In this document: in pieces, positions 17,852 through 24,891 of the stretch | How the letters are laid out: each line of letters opens with the position of its first letter | Numbering within the stretch: the first letter of the stretch is position 1 | Source: Spartobacteria bacterium | GTDB lineage: Bacteria > Verrucomicrobiota > Verrucomicrobiia > Chthoniobacterales > Chthoniobacteraceae | Direction of reading: 5' to 3' | DNA: 50,694 bases | Assembly: GCA_021324825.1 (NCBI GenBank) | Contig: JAJPII010000038.1 | Span: 1 to 50,694 of the forward strand | Translations under genes and position numbers: made by a program | Notes under the pieces: model-generated | The model's database searches: none | What the model saw: only the letters and a program-made list of their open reading frames with translations | What the model was told of the DNA's origin: nothing

Positions 17852-17964
17852 GGCATCGCCGCCGGCGGAAGAGGCGGCGGCTGCGACCGTTTCTTGACGG
17901 CGAACCACACGAGAACGCAAAAACCCGCGACGGCCAGGCCGCTGAGGATCTTTCGCGCGATCAA
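17770..17964 (-). CDS. small single-span membrane protein (64 aa)
   Basis: The product begins MIARKILSGLAVAGFCVLVW, a single membrane span starting close to the N-terminus, followed by a basic FAVKKRSQ and a Pro-rich tail. The start is a TTG at 17962-17964, one base after the stop of the pterin dehydratase gene, with GGAG four bases before it in the end of that gene. This placement implies translational coupling. The 3' part runs antisense to the end of the E2 gene, so its C-terminal sequence may be constrained by E2. No family is recognised. Confidence 0.45.
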   Translation of the reverse strand: MIARKILSGLAVAGFCVLVWFAVKKRSQPPPLPPAAMPYNSSGAASSAATRASSLPAAPPSSTR

Positions 17965-17965
17965 T

Positions 17966-18250
17966 CTACTCCGTCAGCGTGTCGATCTTTTCCGCCGTCT
18001 CGAAGTCCAACTCCGTCAGGCCGCCTTCGCTGTGCGTGGAGAGCACCAGCCGCACCTTGTTATAGCGGATGTCGATGTCGGGATGATGCTCCTGCTCCTC
18101 GGCGATCTCCGCGACCGCGTCGACGAAGTCGATGGATTGGAAAAAGTCGTCGAATTCAAAGGTGCGTTCGATGGTCTTTTTTTCCTGTTCCCATTCCGGG
18201 ACGCGTTTCAACCAGTCTTTGATCTCACTCGCTTTCAGCAGTTCGGCCAT
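17966..18250 (-). CDS. phhB: 4a-hydroxytetrahydrobiopterin (pterin-4a-carbinolamine) dehydratase
   Basis: A 94-residue enzyme that dehydrates pterin-4a-carbinolamine, normally regenerating the cofactor of aromatic amino acid hydroxylases. The family motif is clear: EEQEHHPDIDIRYNKVRLVL, followed by LSTHSEGGLTELDFETAEKID. These contain the catalytic His-His pair and the third His. The ATG at 18248-18250 gives a protein of normal length; the open frame continuing to 19198 is the shadow of cysK. It is transcribed divergently from cysK with 111 bases between starts. No aromatic hydroxylase is present nearby, so its role here may be in another pterin pathway. Confidence 0.93.
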   Translation of the reverse strand: MAELLKASEIKDWLKRVPEWEQEKKTIERTFEFDDFFQSIDFVDAVAEIAEEQEHHPDIDIRYNKVRLVLSTHSEGGLTELDFETAEKIDTLTE

Positions 18251-18361
18251 AATAAAATTTTGTTGGGGTTGGATCAGCCTTAGCACTCCAGAATTCGTTT
18301 TCAAGAAGAAATCCTGCCGTGCGACTTGAACATCCCCGGCGGGGCATGTAAACGTTCCGGC

Positions 18362-19327
18362 ATGGGTACACTTTACAATAACATCGTTGAGACTGTCGGC
18401 CGCACGCCGCTCGTAAAATTGAATCGCGTCACCAGCGGAGTAGACGCCACTGTCGCGCTGAAGTGCGAGTTTTTTAATCCGCTCGGCAGTGTGAAGGACC
18501 GCATCGGCATGGCGATGATCGAGGCCGCGGAAAAGGACGGGACGCTGACGAAAGAGACCGTCATCGTCGAGCCGACCAGCGGAAATACGGGCATCGCGCT
18601 GGCGTTCGTGGCGGCGTCGAGGGGCTACAAGCTCATCCTCACGATGCCCGAGACGATGAGTTTGGAACGGCGCACTTTGCTTGCAATGCTCGGCGCGAAG
18701 CTGGTGTTGACGCCGGGAAGCGAAGGGATGAAGGGGGCGATCGCCCGGGCGGAGGATATTGTGAAAAACACGCCGCACGCGTGGATGCCCCAGCAGTTCA
18801 ACAACCCGGCGAACCCCGCGATCCATGCGGCGACGACGGCGGAGGAATTGTGGGCCGACACGGACGGGAAGATCGACATCCTCGTCTCGGCGGTGGGCAC
18901 GGGCGGGACGATAACGGGCGTGGCGGAAGTCATCAAAAAGCGGAATCCGGCGTTCGTCGCCATCGCGGTTGAGCCGAAGGATTCGCCGGTGATCACCCAG
19001 GCGAAGAAAGGCGAACCGCTCAAGCCGGGGCCGCATAAGATCCAGGGGACGGGCGCGGGGTTCATTCCCAACAATCTTCATCTCGGGATCGTCGATGAGG
19101 TCATCACGGTGACCAACGACGAGTCGTTCGCGATGGCGCGGCGGCTGGCGAAGGAGGAGGGCATCCTCGTTGGAATAAGCACCGGCGCGAATGTCCACGC
19201 GGCGATCCAGGTCGCGAAGCGGCCGGAGAACAAGGGGAAGTTGATTGTGACCGTGGCGTGCTCCACCGGCGAACGGTATCTCAGCACGGCTCTCGCGGAA
19301 GAGGCGAAAGCCGAGGTCGGAGGGTAA
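18362..19327 (+). CDS. cysK: cysteine synthase A (O-acetylserine sulfhydrylase)
   Basis: This PLP enzyme makes cysteine from O-acetylserine and sulfide. The 321-residue product has the PLP lysine K45 in [11 protein letters not shown], the substrate loop [11 protein letters not shown], and the phosphate-binding GTGGTITG. The C-terminal [13 protein letters not shown] and [10 protein letters not shown] blocks match CysK. ATG 18362 is preferred over an upstream in-frame start because the family begins within a few residues of [17 protein letters not shown] possible promoter (TTGAAC, 17 bases, TAAACG) ends about 25 bases upstream; support is weak. The toxin-antitoxin pair follows after 51 bases. 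Confidence 0.95.
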   Translation: MGTLYNNIVETVGRTPLVKLNRVTSGVDATVALKCEFFNPLGSVKDRIGMAMIEAAEKDGTLTKETVIVEPTSGNTGIALAFVAASRGYKLILTMPETMSLERRTLLAMLGAKLVLTPGSEGMKGAIARAEDIVKNTPHAWMPQQFNNPANPAIHAATTAEELWADTDGKIDILVSAVGTGGTITGVAEVIKKRNPAFVAIAVEPKDSPVITQAKKGEPLKPGPHKIQGTGAGFIPNNLHLGIVDEVITVTNDESFAMARRLAKEEGILVGISTGANVHAAIQVAKRPENKGKLIVTVACSTGERYLSTALAEEAKAEVGG

Positions 19328-19378
19328 AAATGGGGTTTATGAACTTGACAGGTTTGTAAAGCGGAGTAGAGTGGGGTT

Positions 19379-19981
19379 GTGAAAAGGAAAGAACCCTCTC
19401 AAGAATGCTCCCGCGTGCGCGAAGGCTCCGCCGTTTATACCGCGGGGCCTCCTCCAAAATTGCGGCGACTCTCTGAAGAAATTCGCGGCGTTGTCCGGGA
19501 ACTGGGAGTTTATTGCAGCCCGGTGGAGGTCGCGCGCGCCGTCGCGGACGCCATCAATGCGGAGGCGGGGAGCCGGCCGGACCGCGCGCTTGACCGCGCG
19601 GCGGCGCGGGGCCTCATCCTGCGGGAGGAAGCCAAGCAGCAGGAGGGCGGGCATCTCTCCGCGGATGAAGCGGCCCGCATGCTGGGCATCTCCAAGACCA
19701 GCGTCCTGGAGCGCTACAAGAAGGGACGCATCCTTGGCTGGAGAGAGCCCCGGCAAAATGCGGTGCGTTTTCCTTACTGGCAATTTTCCGTTGACGGCAT
19801 GCTGAAGGGGTTGCCGGAGATTCTCGTCATCCTCGGGCATTCCACTCACATTGACGATTGGGGGCGGATCATGTTTTTCCTCAATTCCCGGGAGAGCTTG
19901 CGCGGGGAACGCCCGTTGGACGCTCTCCGCCAAGGCCGTCCAAGGGAGGTCGAGCGGCTCGCCTGGAGCGATGTCGAGTAA
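19379..19981 (+). CDS. Xre/MbcA/ParS-type antitoxin with excisionase-like HTH
   Basis: The 200-residue protein pairs with the RES toxin that follows. Residues about 93-125 form a helix-turn-helix (LSADEAARMLGISKTSVLER) that looks more like the MerR/excisionase type than a classic Xre fold. The C-terminal part (WGRIMFFLNSRESLRGERPLDALRQG) is the toxin-binding DUF2384-type domain, which typically caps the RES active site. The N-terminal 80 residues are not assigned. The start is a GTG at 19379. The stop is 8 bases past the toxin ATG, giving an 11-base overlap. Autoregulation of the pair is expected for the family but no operator is visible. Confidence 0.8.
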   Translation: MKRKEPSQECSRVREGSAVYTAGPPPKLRRLSEEIRGVVRELGVYCSPVEVARAVADAINAEAGSRPDRALDRAAARGLILREEAKQQEGGHLSADEAARMLGISKTSVLERYKKGRILGWREPRQNAVRFPYWQFSVDGMLKGLPEILVILGHSTHIDDWGRIMFFLNSRESLRGERPLDALRQGRPREVERLAWSDVE

Positions 19982-20582
19982 GTACGGCGCAGTTCGCCCG
20001 TTCTATAAGCCGTCGGAAGATTTCGGGAAGCGCAAGATTCCCGTGACTATGCTTGAGGCGGGCGTTTTGCTGCGATTGCACGGCAGCGATCTGCCGGCGC
20101 TGCATTTCGGGCGGCGGGCCGGCGCGCGCTTTACGCCGGAGGACACCCCGCGCGGGGTGATGTACCTGGCGGAGGACTTGGAGACGTGCATCTTCGAGGT
20201 GTTCGGCGACGAGATGCTGGCGGGGCGCTGTCTCATCCGGGCGTTCAAATGGATGAATTACAGCGTTTCGGAGATCGGTTTTCCCGCGCTCCGGGTGTGC
20301 GATTTCACGGATGTTGTGACGACTACCGCGGCGGGGGTGGACCTGGCGTCCCTGATGGCGCAGGACCTGGCAGGCCCCCAGGCGTGGAGCCGGGCGGTGA
20401 TGCATCATCGGGCGCGTTTCCAGGCGATCCGTTATGCAAGCCGTTTTACGGGCGGCGGCTGCCTGGCGTTGTTTGAAGCGCCCGAGATTTGTGAGGCCGT
20501 GACTGCCACGGCGGCCGGGCGGCTGCACGAGACGCCCGACGCGAACGCTTTCCTCGACGAGCACGAGGCGGCGGTCGTGTAA
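19971..20582 (+). CDS. RES-domain toxin
   Basis: RES-domain toxins deplete NAD+ in the cell when freed from their Xre-type partner. The 203-residue product shows the family layout: an Arg-containing opening (LLRLHGSDLPALHFGRRAG), then RGVMYLAEDLETCIFEVFGD with the conserved Tyr and Glu, and a C-terminal GGGCLALFEAPEI block. ATG 19971 has GGAG four bases upstream and lies inside the antitoxin gene, which fits coupled translation. The upstream part of the longer open frame is the antitoxin's shadow. Whether the toxin is active cannot be judged; no frame break is seen. Confidence 0.85.
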   Translation: MSSKYGAVRPFYKPSEDFGKRKIPVTMLEAGVLLRLHGSDLPALHFGRRAGARFTPEDTPRGVMYLAEDLETCIFEVFGDEMLAGRCLIRAFKWMNYSVSEIGFPALRVCDFTDVVTTTAAGVDLASLMAQDLAGPQAWSRAVMHHRARFQAIRYASRFTGGGCLALFEAPEICEAVTATAAGRLHETPDANAFLDEHEAAVV

Positions 20583-20584
20583 CT

Positions 20585-20695
20585 CTACTTCTTCGATGCG
20601 ACCGGCGGAGCGGCTGCGCGTCGCTGGGTTTTTTTGCGCGCGAGGTACGCCGCGCGGCGGCGGCGTTTGATGATTTTGTTCGATTGCTGTCCCAT
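20585..20695 (-). CDS. tiny Arg/Lys-rich basic protein (36 aa)
   Basis: The protein starts MGQQSNKIIKRRRRAAYLAR and ends in Ala/Pro and SKK; about 14 of 36 residues are Lys or Arg. An AGGA ribosome site lies 7 bases before the ATG. It is the last gene of the deaminase-dnaX-ybaB run, 8 bases after ybaB, and ends 2 bases from the convergent RES toxin stop. The composition suggests RNA or ribosome binding. I have an impression of similar short proteins in Verrucomicrobiota genomes but cannot name a family. Its size makes it easy for gene finders to miss. Confidence 0.7.
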   Translation of the reverse strand: MGQQSNKIIKRRRRAAYLARKKTQRRAAAPPVASKK

Positions 20696-20703
20696 GTGAT
20701 TTC

Positions 20704-21018
20704 CTAAAATCCGAGACCGGGCGGCAGGCCAAGTCCGGCGGTGATCTTGTTCATTTCCTGTTCGGCGAGTTCCTTGCCTTTTGCGATGGCCTGCTTCACC
20801 CCGCTCAGGACGAGGTCTTCCAGCATTTCCACGTCGTCGGGGTCGACGATTTCCTTGCTCAGCTTGATGGAGACGACCTCGCCGGCTCCGTTCGCCACGA
20901 CCGTTATCTTTCCTCCGCCCGCGGTGACTTCGACCGTCTTTTCGGCAAGCTCGGCCTGGGTGCGGGCCATGTCGTCCTTCATCTTCTGAGCCTGCTTCAT
21001 CATCTTCTGGATATTCAT
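20704..21018 (-). CDS. ybaB: nucleoid-associated protein, YbaB/EbfC family
   Basis: A 104-residue DNA-binding protein that dimerises and coats DNA. The family pattern is complete: MKQAQKMKDDMARTQAELAE as the N-terminal helix, the central VTAGGGKITVVANGAGEVVSI sheet, and a C-terminal helix ending in LPPGLGF. It begins 4 bases after dnaX stops, the usual dnaX-ybaB coupling seen in many bacteria. recR, often the next gene, is replaced here by the tiny basic protein gene at 20585. Confidence 0.96.
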   Translation of the reverse strand: MNIQKMMKQAQKMKDDMARTQAELAEKTVEVTAGGGKITVVANGAGEVVSIKLSKEIVDPDDVEMLEDLVLSGVKQAIAKGKELAEQEMNKITAGLGLPPGLGF

Positions 21019-21022
21019 AATC

Positions 21023-22633
21023 TTAGGCAGACTGGATTTCCCCCTTGAAAATTTCGAGGGCTTTCCGGATCAACGGATCGTTTTTCAATGCTTCCACGGG
21101 GTCAAGCGGCAAATCCTCTTTCTTTTCGACGAGGGCCTGCTCGAGGAGGTCTTCGCGCACCTCACACCGCAAAGTCAAAGGGCGGCCGGCGATCTCGGAG
21201 AGAAGGTCTTCAAGAAAAACGCGATTGCTCGCGCGGGTGAGGGATTCGAGCGCGAGGCTCTGGGTCTTTGGAAACCCGAGGAGGCATGCATTGCCTTCGA
21301 TGCCGAGGAAGACGCCCGCTTCCACCCAGGAAAGGATGAACTTCCGCCTCTCTCTGACGGCTTCCAGGATGGCGGGCCAGAGGGCATCGTCCTGCACGGC
21401 GGCTTTTTTTGGAAGAGGAGGAGGCGGCGGAGGGTCGTCGCTTACGAGCGGAATCGGAATTGGAATTGGAACTGGAATTGGCGCGGCGGCGGGTTGGCGC
21501 GGGGGCGGAGCCTCGCCGGTTCGCAACCGGGCGAGTGCGTCGATGACTTCGGTGAGGGTCGCCTGGCCGAGCGTCTGGATGGCCTTGATGACGGCCACTT
21601 CGAAATGCAGCTTCTTGTTCGGCGCCCATTTCATGCGGCTTTCGGCGGCGGCGAATTGCTCGATGAGTTCCAGCAGGCGGTCGAGCGCGATGCGCGCGGC
21701 CTGGGCTCTCGCCGATTCGGTGAAGTCCCCGGCGCCGGGATCGGCTTTCAGGATGAGGAGGTCGCGCAGGTGGAGGATGAGGTCGGTCATCAACCGGGAG
21801 AGGTCTTTTCCCGCTTCCGATTGTTCGTGGAGGATGGCGAGCGCCTTGGAGGAAGCGCCGTCGAGGATGCGCTCGCACAGGCGCGAAACGGTCTGCTCGG
21901 CGGTGAATCCGAAAATGGAGAGGACATCCTCCTCCGCGATCTTGTCGCCGCAAAAAGCGACGAGCTGGTCGAGCATGGACTCGGCGTCGCGCAAGCCGCC
22001 CTCCGCCCCGCGCGCCACGGCGTGGGCCGCGCGTTCATCCAGGGTTATCTTTTCCTCCCGCGCGATGAACAGCAGGTGCGCGGCGATCAACGCGGCGGGT
22101 ATGCGCCGCAGATCGAACCGCTGGCAGCGGCTCAGGATCGTCGGCAGGACCTTCTGCGGTTCGGTCGTGGCGAAGATGAACTTCACGTGCGCGGGCGGTT
22201 CTTCCAGCGTCTTGAGCAGCGCGTTGAAGGCCGCGGAGCTGAGCATGTGAACCTCGTCGATGATGTATATCTTGAACTTGCCGTGCGCGGGGGCGAACCG
22301 GACGTTCTCGCGCAGTTCGCGCACCTGCTCGACGCCGTTGTTGCTCGCGCCGTCGATTTCCAGGACGTCGAGGCTGGTTCCCCGCGCGATCTCGCGGCAG
22401 GAATCGCATTCGCCGCAGGGCATGACGGTGGGGCCTTTGACGCAGTTCAGGGCCTTGGCCAGGATGCGGGCGGTCGAAGTCTTGCCCACCCCGCGCGGGC
22501 CGACGAATAGATAAGCATGCGCCAGCCGGTTTTGCTCGATGGCGTTTTTCAAAGTCCGGGTTATGTGCTCCTGGCCGACGACGGAGTCGAAATCCCGCGG
22601 ACGGTATTTCCGGGCAAAAACCTGGTAGTTCAC
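21023..22633 (-). CDS. dnaX: DNA polymerase III subunit gamma/tau
   Basis: The clamp-loader ATPase. The 536-residue product has Walker A GPRGVGKT (45-52), four zinc cysteines (C64, C73, C76, C79), Walker B and DEVH in YIIDEVHML, SRC sensor 1 in LSRCQRF and domain III to about residue 360. A Pro/Ile linker with a near-perfect repeat (PIPVPIPIPIP) and the tau-like tail follow. GTG 22631-22633 is the start, overlapping the deaminase stop (GTGA). In the linker the message reads C-CCA-AAA-AAA-GCC, an A7 run (21401-21407) that could allow slippage to a shorter product. The open frame reaching 23113 is the deaminase shadow. Confidence 0.94.
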   Translation of the reverse strand: MNYQVFARKYRPRDFDSVVGQEHITRTLKNAIEQNRLAHAYLFVGPRGVGKTSTARILAKALNCVKGPTVMPCGECDSCREIARGTSLDVLEIDGASNNGVEQVRELRENVRFAPAHGKFKIYIIDEVHMLSSAAFNALLKTLEEPPAHVKFIFATTEPQKVLPTILSRCQRFDLRRIPAALIAAHLLFIAREEKITLDERAAHAVARGAEGGLRDAESMLDQLVAFCGDKIAEEDVLSIFGFTAEQTVSRLCERILDGASSKALAILHEQSEAGKDLSRLMTDLILHLRDLLILKADPGAGDFTESARAQAARIALDRLLELIEQFAAAESRMKWAPNKKLHFEVAVIKAIQTLGQATLTEVIDALARLRTGEAPPPRQPAAAPIPVPIPIPIPLVSDDPPPPPPLPKKAAVQDDALWPAILEAVRERRKFILSWVEAGVFLGIEGNACLLGFPKTQSLALESLTRASNRVFLEDLLSEIAGRPLTLRCEVREDLLEQALVEKKEDLPLDPVEALKNDPLIRKALEIFKGEIQSA

Positions 22634-23070
22634 TTCCCGATGTCTTCGTTCCAGAGGCTGGGGTTCTCGGCGATGAAGCGGCTCATCATCTCGACGCATT
22701 CCGGCAGGTCGAGATCGATGACTTCGACGCCGTGCCCGCGCATGAACTCCGGCGCGCCGGGGAAAGTGCGGCTCTCGCCCACGATGACTTTCTTGATGCC
22801 GAACTGGACCACCGCGCCCGCGCAGAGGTAGCAGGGCATCAGCGTCGAATAGAGCGTCGTGCCGTGAAAGCCGCCGATCCGCCCCGCGTTGCGGAGGCAG
22901 TCGATCTCGGCATGGGTCACGGGGTCGCCGTCCTGCACGCGTTTGTTGTGTCCGGCGGCAATCAGTTTTCCGTCGCGCGCCAGCGCGGAGCCGATGGGGA
23001 TGCCCCCTTCCAGGATTCCTTTGCGGGCTTCCTCTATGGCTGCGAGCATGAAGGGATCGGCGGTTTCCAT
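22630..23070 (-). CDS. zinc cytosine deaminase, yeast Fcy1-like
   Basis: The 146-residue protein belongs to the zinc nucleobase/nucleoside deaminases. Zn ligands and catalytic Glu are H53 and E55 in THAEI, and C80 and C83 in MPCYLC. The surrounding sequence matches yeast cytosine deaminase more than TadA: TTLYSTLMPC, GIKKVIVGES and the end WNEDIG. Cytosine to uracil is therefore the likely reaction; guanine or related bases remain possible. It occupies the place upstream of dnaX-ybaB that tadA holds in Bacillus. ATG 23070 fits the family N-terminus better than a TTG at 23106. It is divergent from lpxI. Confidence 0.82.
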   Translation of the reverse strand: METADPFMLAAIEEARKGILEGGIPIGSALARDGKLIAAGHNKRVQDGDPVTHAEIDCLRNAGRIGGFHGTTLYSTLMPCYLCAGAVVQFGIKKVIVGESRTFPGAPEFMRGHGVEVIDLDLPECVEMMSRFIAENPSLWNEDIGK

Positions 23071-23149
23071 GGGCAAAAGAGTCGCGCCGAATTCCAGCGA
23101 AGGCAATCCTCATTCTTGCTGGCGCGAGGCAAAGGAACTACGTAGCGTG

Positions 23150-23962
23150 ATGGCCTTGAAATCCTTCGGCATTATCGCCGGCAACGGCATTTACCCCTTG
23201 CTGATGGCGCGCTCGGCGCGCAAGGCGGGCGTCGAGCGGATAGTGGCGTTCGCGTTTCACGGCGAGACCGATCCGAAGCTGGCCGAACTGGTCGACGAGA
23301 TCGACTGGCTGCGCGTGGGCCAGCTCGCGAAGTTTCTCGATTCCGTCCGGAAGACGGGGATCAGCGAGGCCGTCATGGCGGGCCAGATACAGCCCAAGCA
23401 TCTTTTCGACCTCCGTCCCGACATCCGTTCGGTGGTGCTGCTGGCGACCTTGAAAACCCGCAACGCGGAGTCTATTTTTGGCGCGATCGCCGAGGAGTTG
23501 GCCCAGATCGGCGTCACCCTGCTCCCCGCGACCACTTTTCTCGATGACTGCCTCGTGCGCCCCGGCCTTGTCGCCGGCCCGAAACTGAGTCCCCGCGAGG
23601 AAGAAGACATAACTTATGGATTCCAGATCGCGAAGGAAATGAGCCGCCTCGACATCGGGCAAACGGTCATCGTCAAGGAAGGCACGGTCCTCGCGGTGGA
23701 AGCCTTCGAGGGAACGAACGAGGCCATCAAGCGCGGCGGCGCGCTCGGGAAGAAGGGGGCGATCATGGTCAAGGTGTCGAAGCCGAACCAGGATTTCCGG
23801 TTCGACGTTCCGGTCATCGGGCTGCAAACATTGGACACGGCGCGGGATGCGCGCCTGCGGGCCATAGCGGTCGAGGCGGGCAAGACTCTTGTGCTGGAGC
23901 AGGAGGCCGTGCCGGCAAAGGCCGCGGCGTGCAAGATATCCATCGCGGGCGTTTCACTATGA
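23150..23962 (+). CDS. lpxI: UDP-2,3-diacylglucosamine pyrophosphatase LpxI
   Basis: LpxI cleaves UDP-2,3-diacylglucosamine to lipid X, replacing LpxH in many Gram-negatives. The 270-residue product shows the family (formerly DUF1009) features: GIIAGNGIYPLLMARSARK at the N-terminus, VMAGQIQPKHLF in the middle, and the C-terminal KEGTVLAVEAFEGTNEAIKR and KVSKPNQDFRFDVPVIG. ATG 23150 is chosen over an adjacent GTG at 23147. It opens a long plus-strand operon; the next gene overlaps by 4 bases (ATGA) and lpxB follows. Its presence shows the organism builds a lipid A-containing outer membrane. Confidence 0.95.
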   Translation: MALKSFGIIAGNGIYPLLMARSARKAGVERIVAFAFHGETDPKLAELVDEIDWLRVGQLAKFLDSVRKTGISEAVMAGQIQPKHLFDLRPDIRSVVLLATLKTRNAESIFGAIAEELAQIGVTLLPATTFLDDCLVRPGLVAGPKLSPREEEDITYGFQIAKEMSRLDIGQTVIVKEGTVLAVEAFEGTNEAIKRGGALGKKGAIMVKVSKPNQDFRFDVPVIGLQTLDTARDARLRAIAVEAGKTLVLEQEAVPAKAAACKISIAGVSL

Positions 23963-24891
23963 ATCAAATAAGAGCTGGAGTCGTAGGATTGGGACACATC
24001 GGGAAGAACCACGCCAGGGTGTTGTCCGAACTGCCGGGCGCGGATTTCACGGCGGTTTATGACGTCGATGAAAAAACGGCCCGCGAGATCGCGGCGCAAT
24101 ACGGCGCGCGGGCCGCGGGCAGCCTGGAGGAATTCGCGGAATTGGTGGACGCCGTTTGCCTGGCGACGCCGACGCCGACGCACTTCGAACTGGGCAAGGC
24201 TCTTTTGGATCGAGGCAAGCATCTGCTCGTGGAAAAGCCGATAGCCGAGAACACCGCCCAGGCGCGCGGCCTGGCCGACCTCGCGCAGAAGCGGGAACGC
24301 GTGTTGCAGGTCGGCCACATCGAGCGCTTCAACCCCGTCCTCGGCGCGCTGGAGCAGCGGCTCACCCGGCCGCGCTTCATCGAGGCGCACAGGCTTTCGC
24401 CGTACCCGCACCGGAGCACGGAGATAGGCGTGGTGCTGGACCTCATGATCCATGACCTCGAAATCATCCTGCACCTCGTCCGTTCGCCCGTGGGGCATAT
24501 CGACGCCGTGGGCATCCCCGTGCTCAGCCGAGGCGAAGACATCGCCAACGCCAGGCTGCGCTTTGAAAACGGCTGCGTCGCCAACATCACCGTCAGCCGC
24601 ATCAGCCCGGAAAAGATGAGGAAAATACGCGTCTTCCAGGAGGACGCCTACCTCTCGCTCGACTACCAGGATCAAAGCGGGGAGATATTCCGCAAGGAAG
24701 GCGGAACGATCGTGCGGGAGGCCGTCGAGGTCGAAAAGGACGAGCCGCTGAAGCGCGAGCTGCAATCCTTCATCGAATGCGCGCGGGCCGGTTCCGCGCC
24801 GAAGGTTTCGGGTTACGCCGCCGCCGCGGCCCTGGAAGTGGCGTTGGAGATAACGGGCATCATCGACAAACAGAACAGGGAGGAAGCATGA
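23959..24891 (+). CDS. Gfo/Idh/MocA oxidoreductase between lpxI and lpxB, GnnA-like
   Basis: A 310-residue NAD(P)-dependent dehydrogenase: Rossmann motif GVVGLGHIGKNHARVL at the N-terminus, catalytic Lys in VEKPIAEN, and GHIERFNPVL. The last is, from memory, a feature of UDP-sugar C3 oxidoreductases such as GnnA and WlbA. GnnA oxidises UDP-GlcNAc so that GnnB can install a 3-amino group, giving amide-linked lipid A. Location between lpxI (ATGA overlap) and lpxB (ATGA overlap) supports a lipid A role. No GnnB-like aminotransferase lies in the window, so the exact reaction is an inference. Confidence 0.8.
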   Translation: MNQIRAGVVGLGHIGKNHARVLSELPGADFTAVYDVDEKTAREIAAQYGARAAGSLEEFAELVDAVCLATPTPTHFELGKALLDRGKHLLVEKPIAENTAQARGLADLAQKRERVLQVGHIERFNPVLGALEQRLTRPRFIEAHRLSPYPHRSTEIGVVLDLMIHDLEIILHLVRSPVGHIDAVGIPVLSRGEDIANARLRFENGCVANITVSRISPEKMRKIRVFQEDAYLSLDYQDQSGEIFRKEGGTIVREAVEVEKDEPLKRELQSFIECARAGSAPKVSGYAAAAALEVALEITGIIDKQNREEA

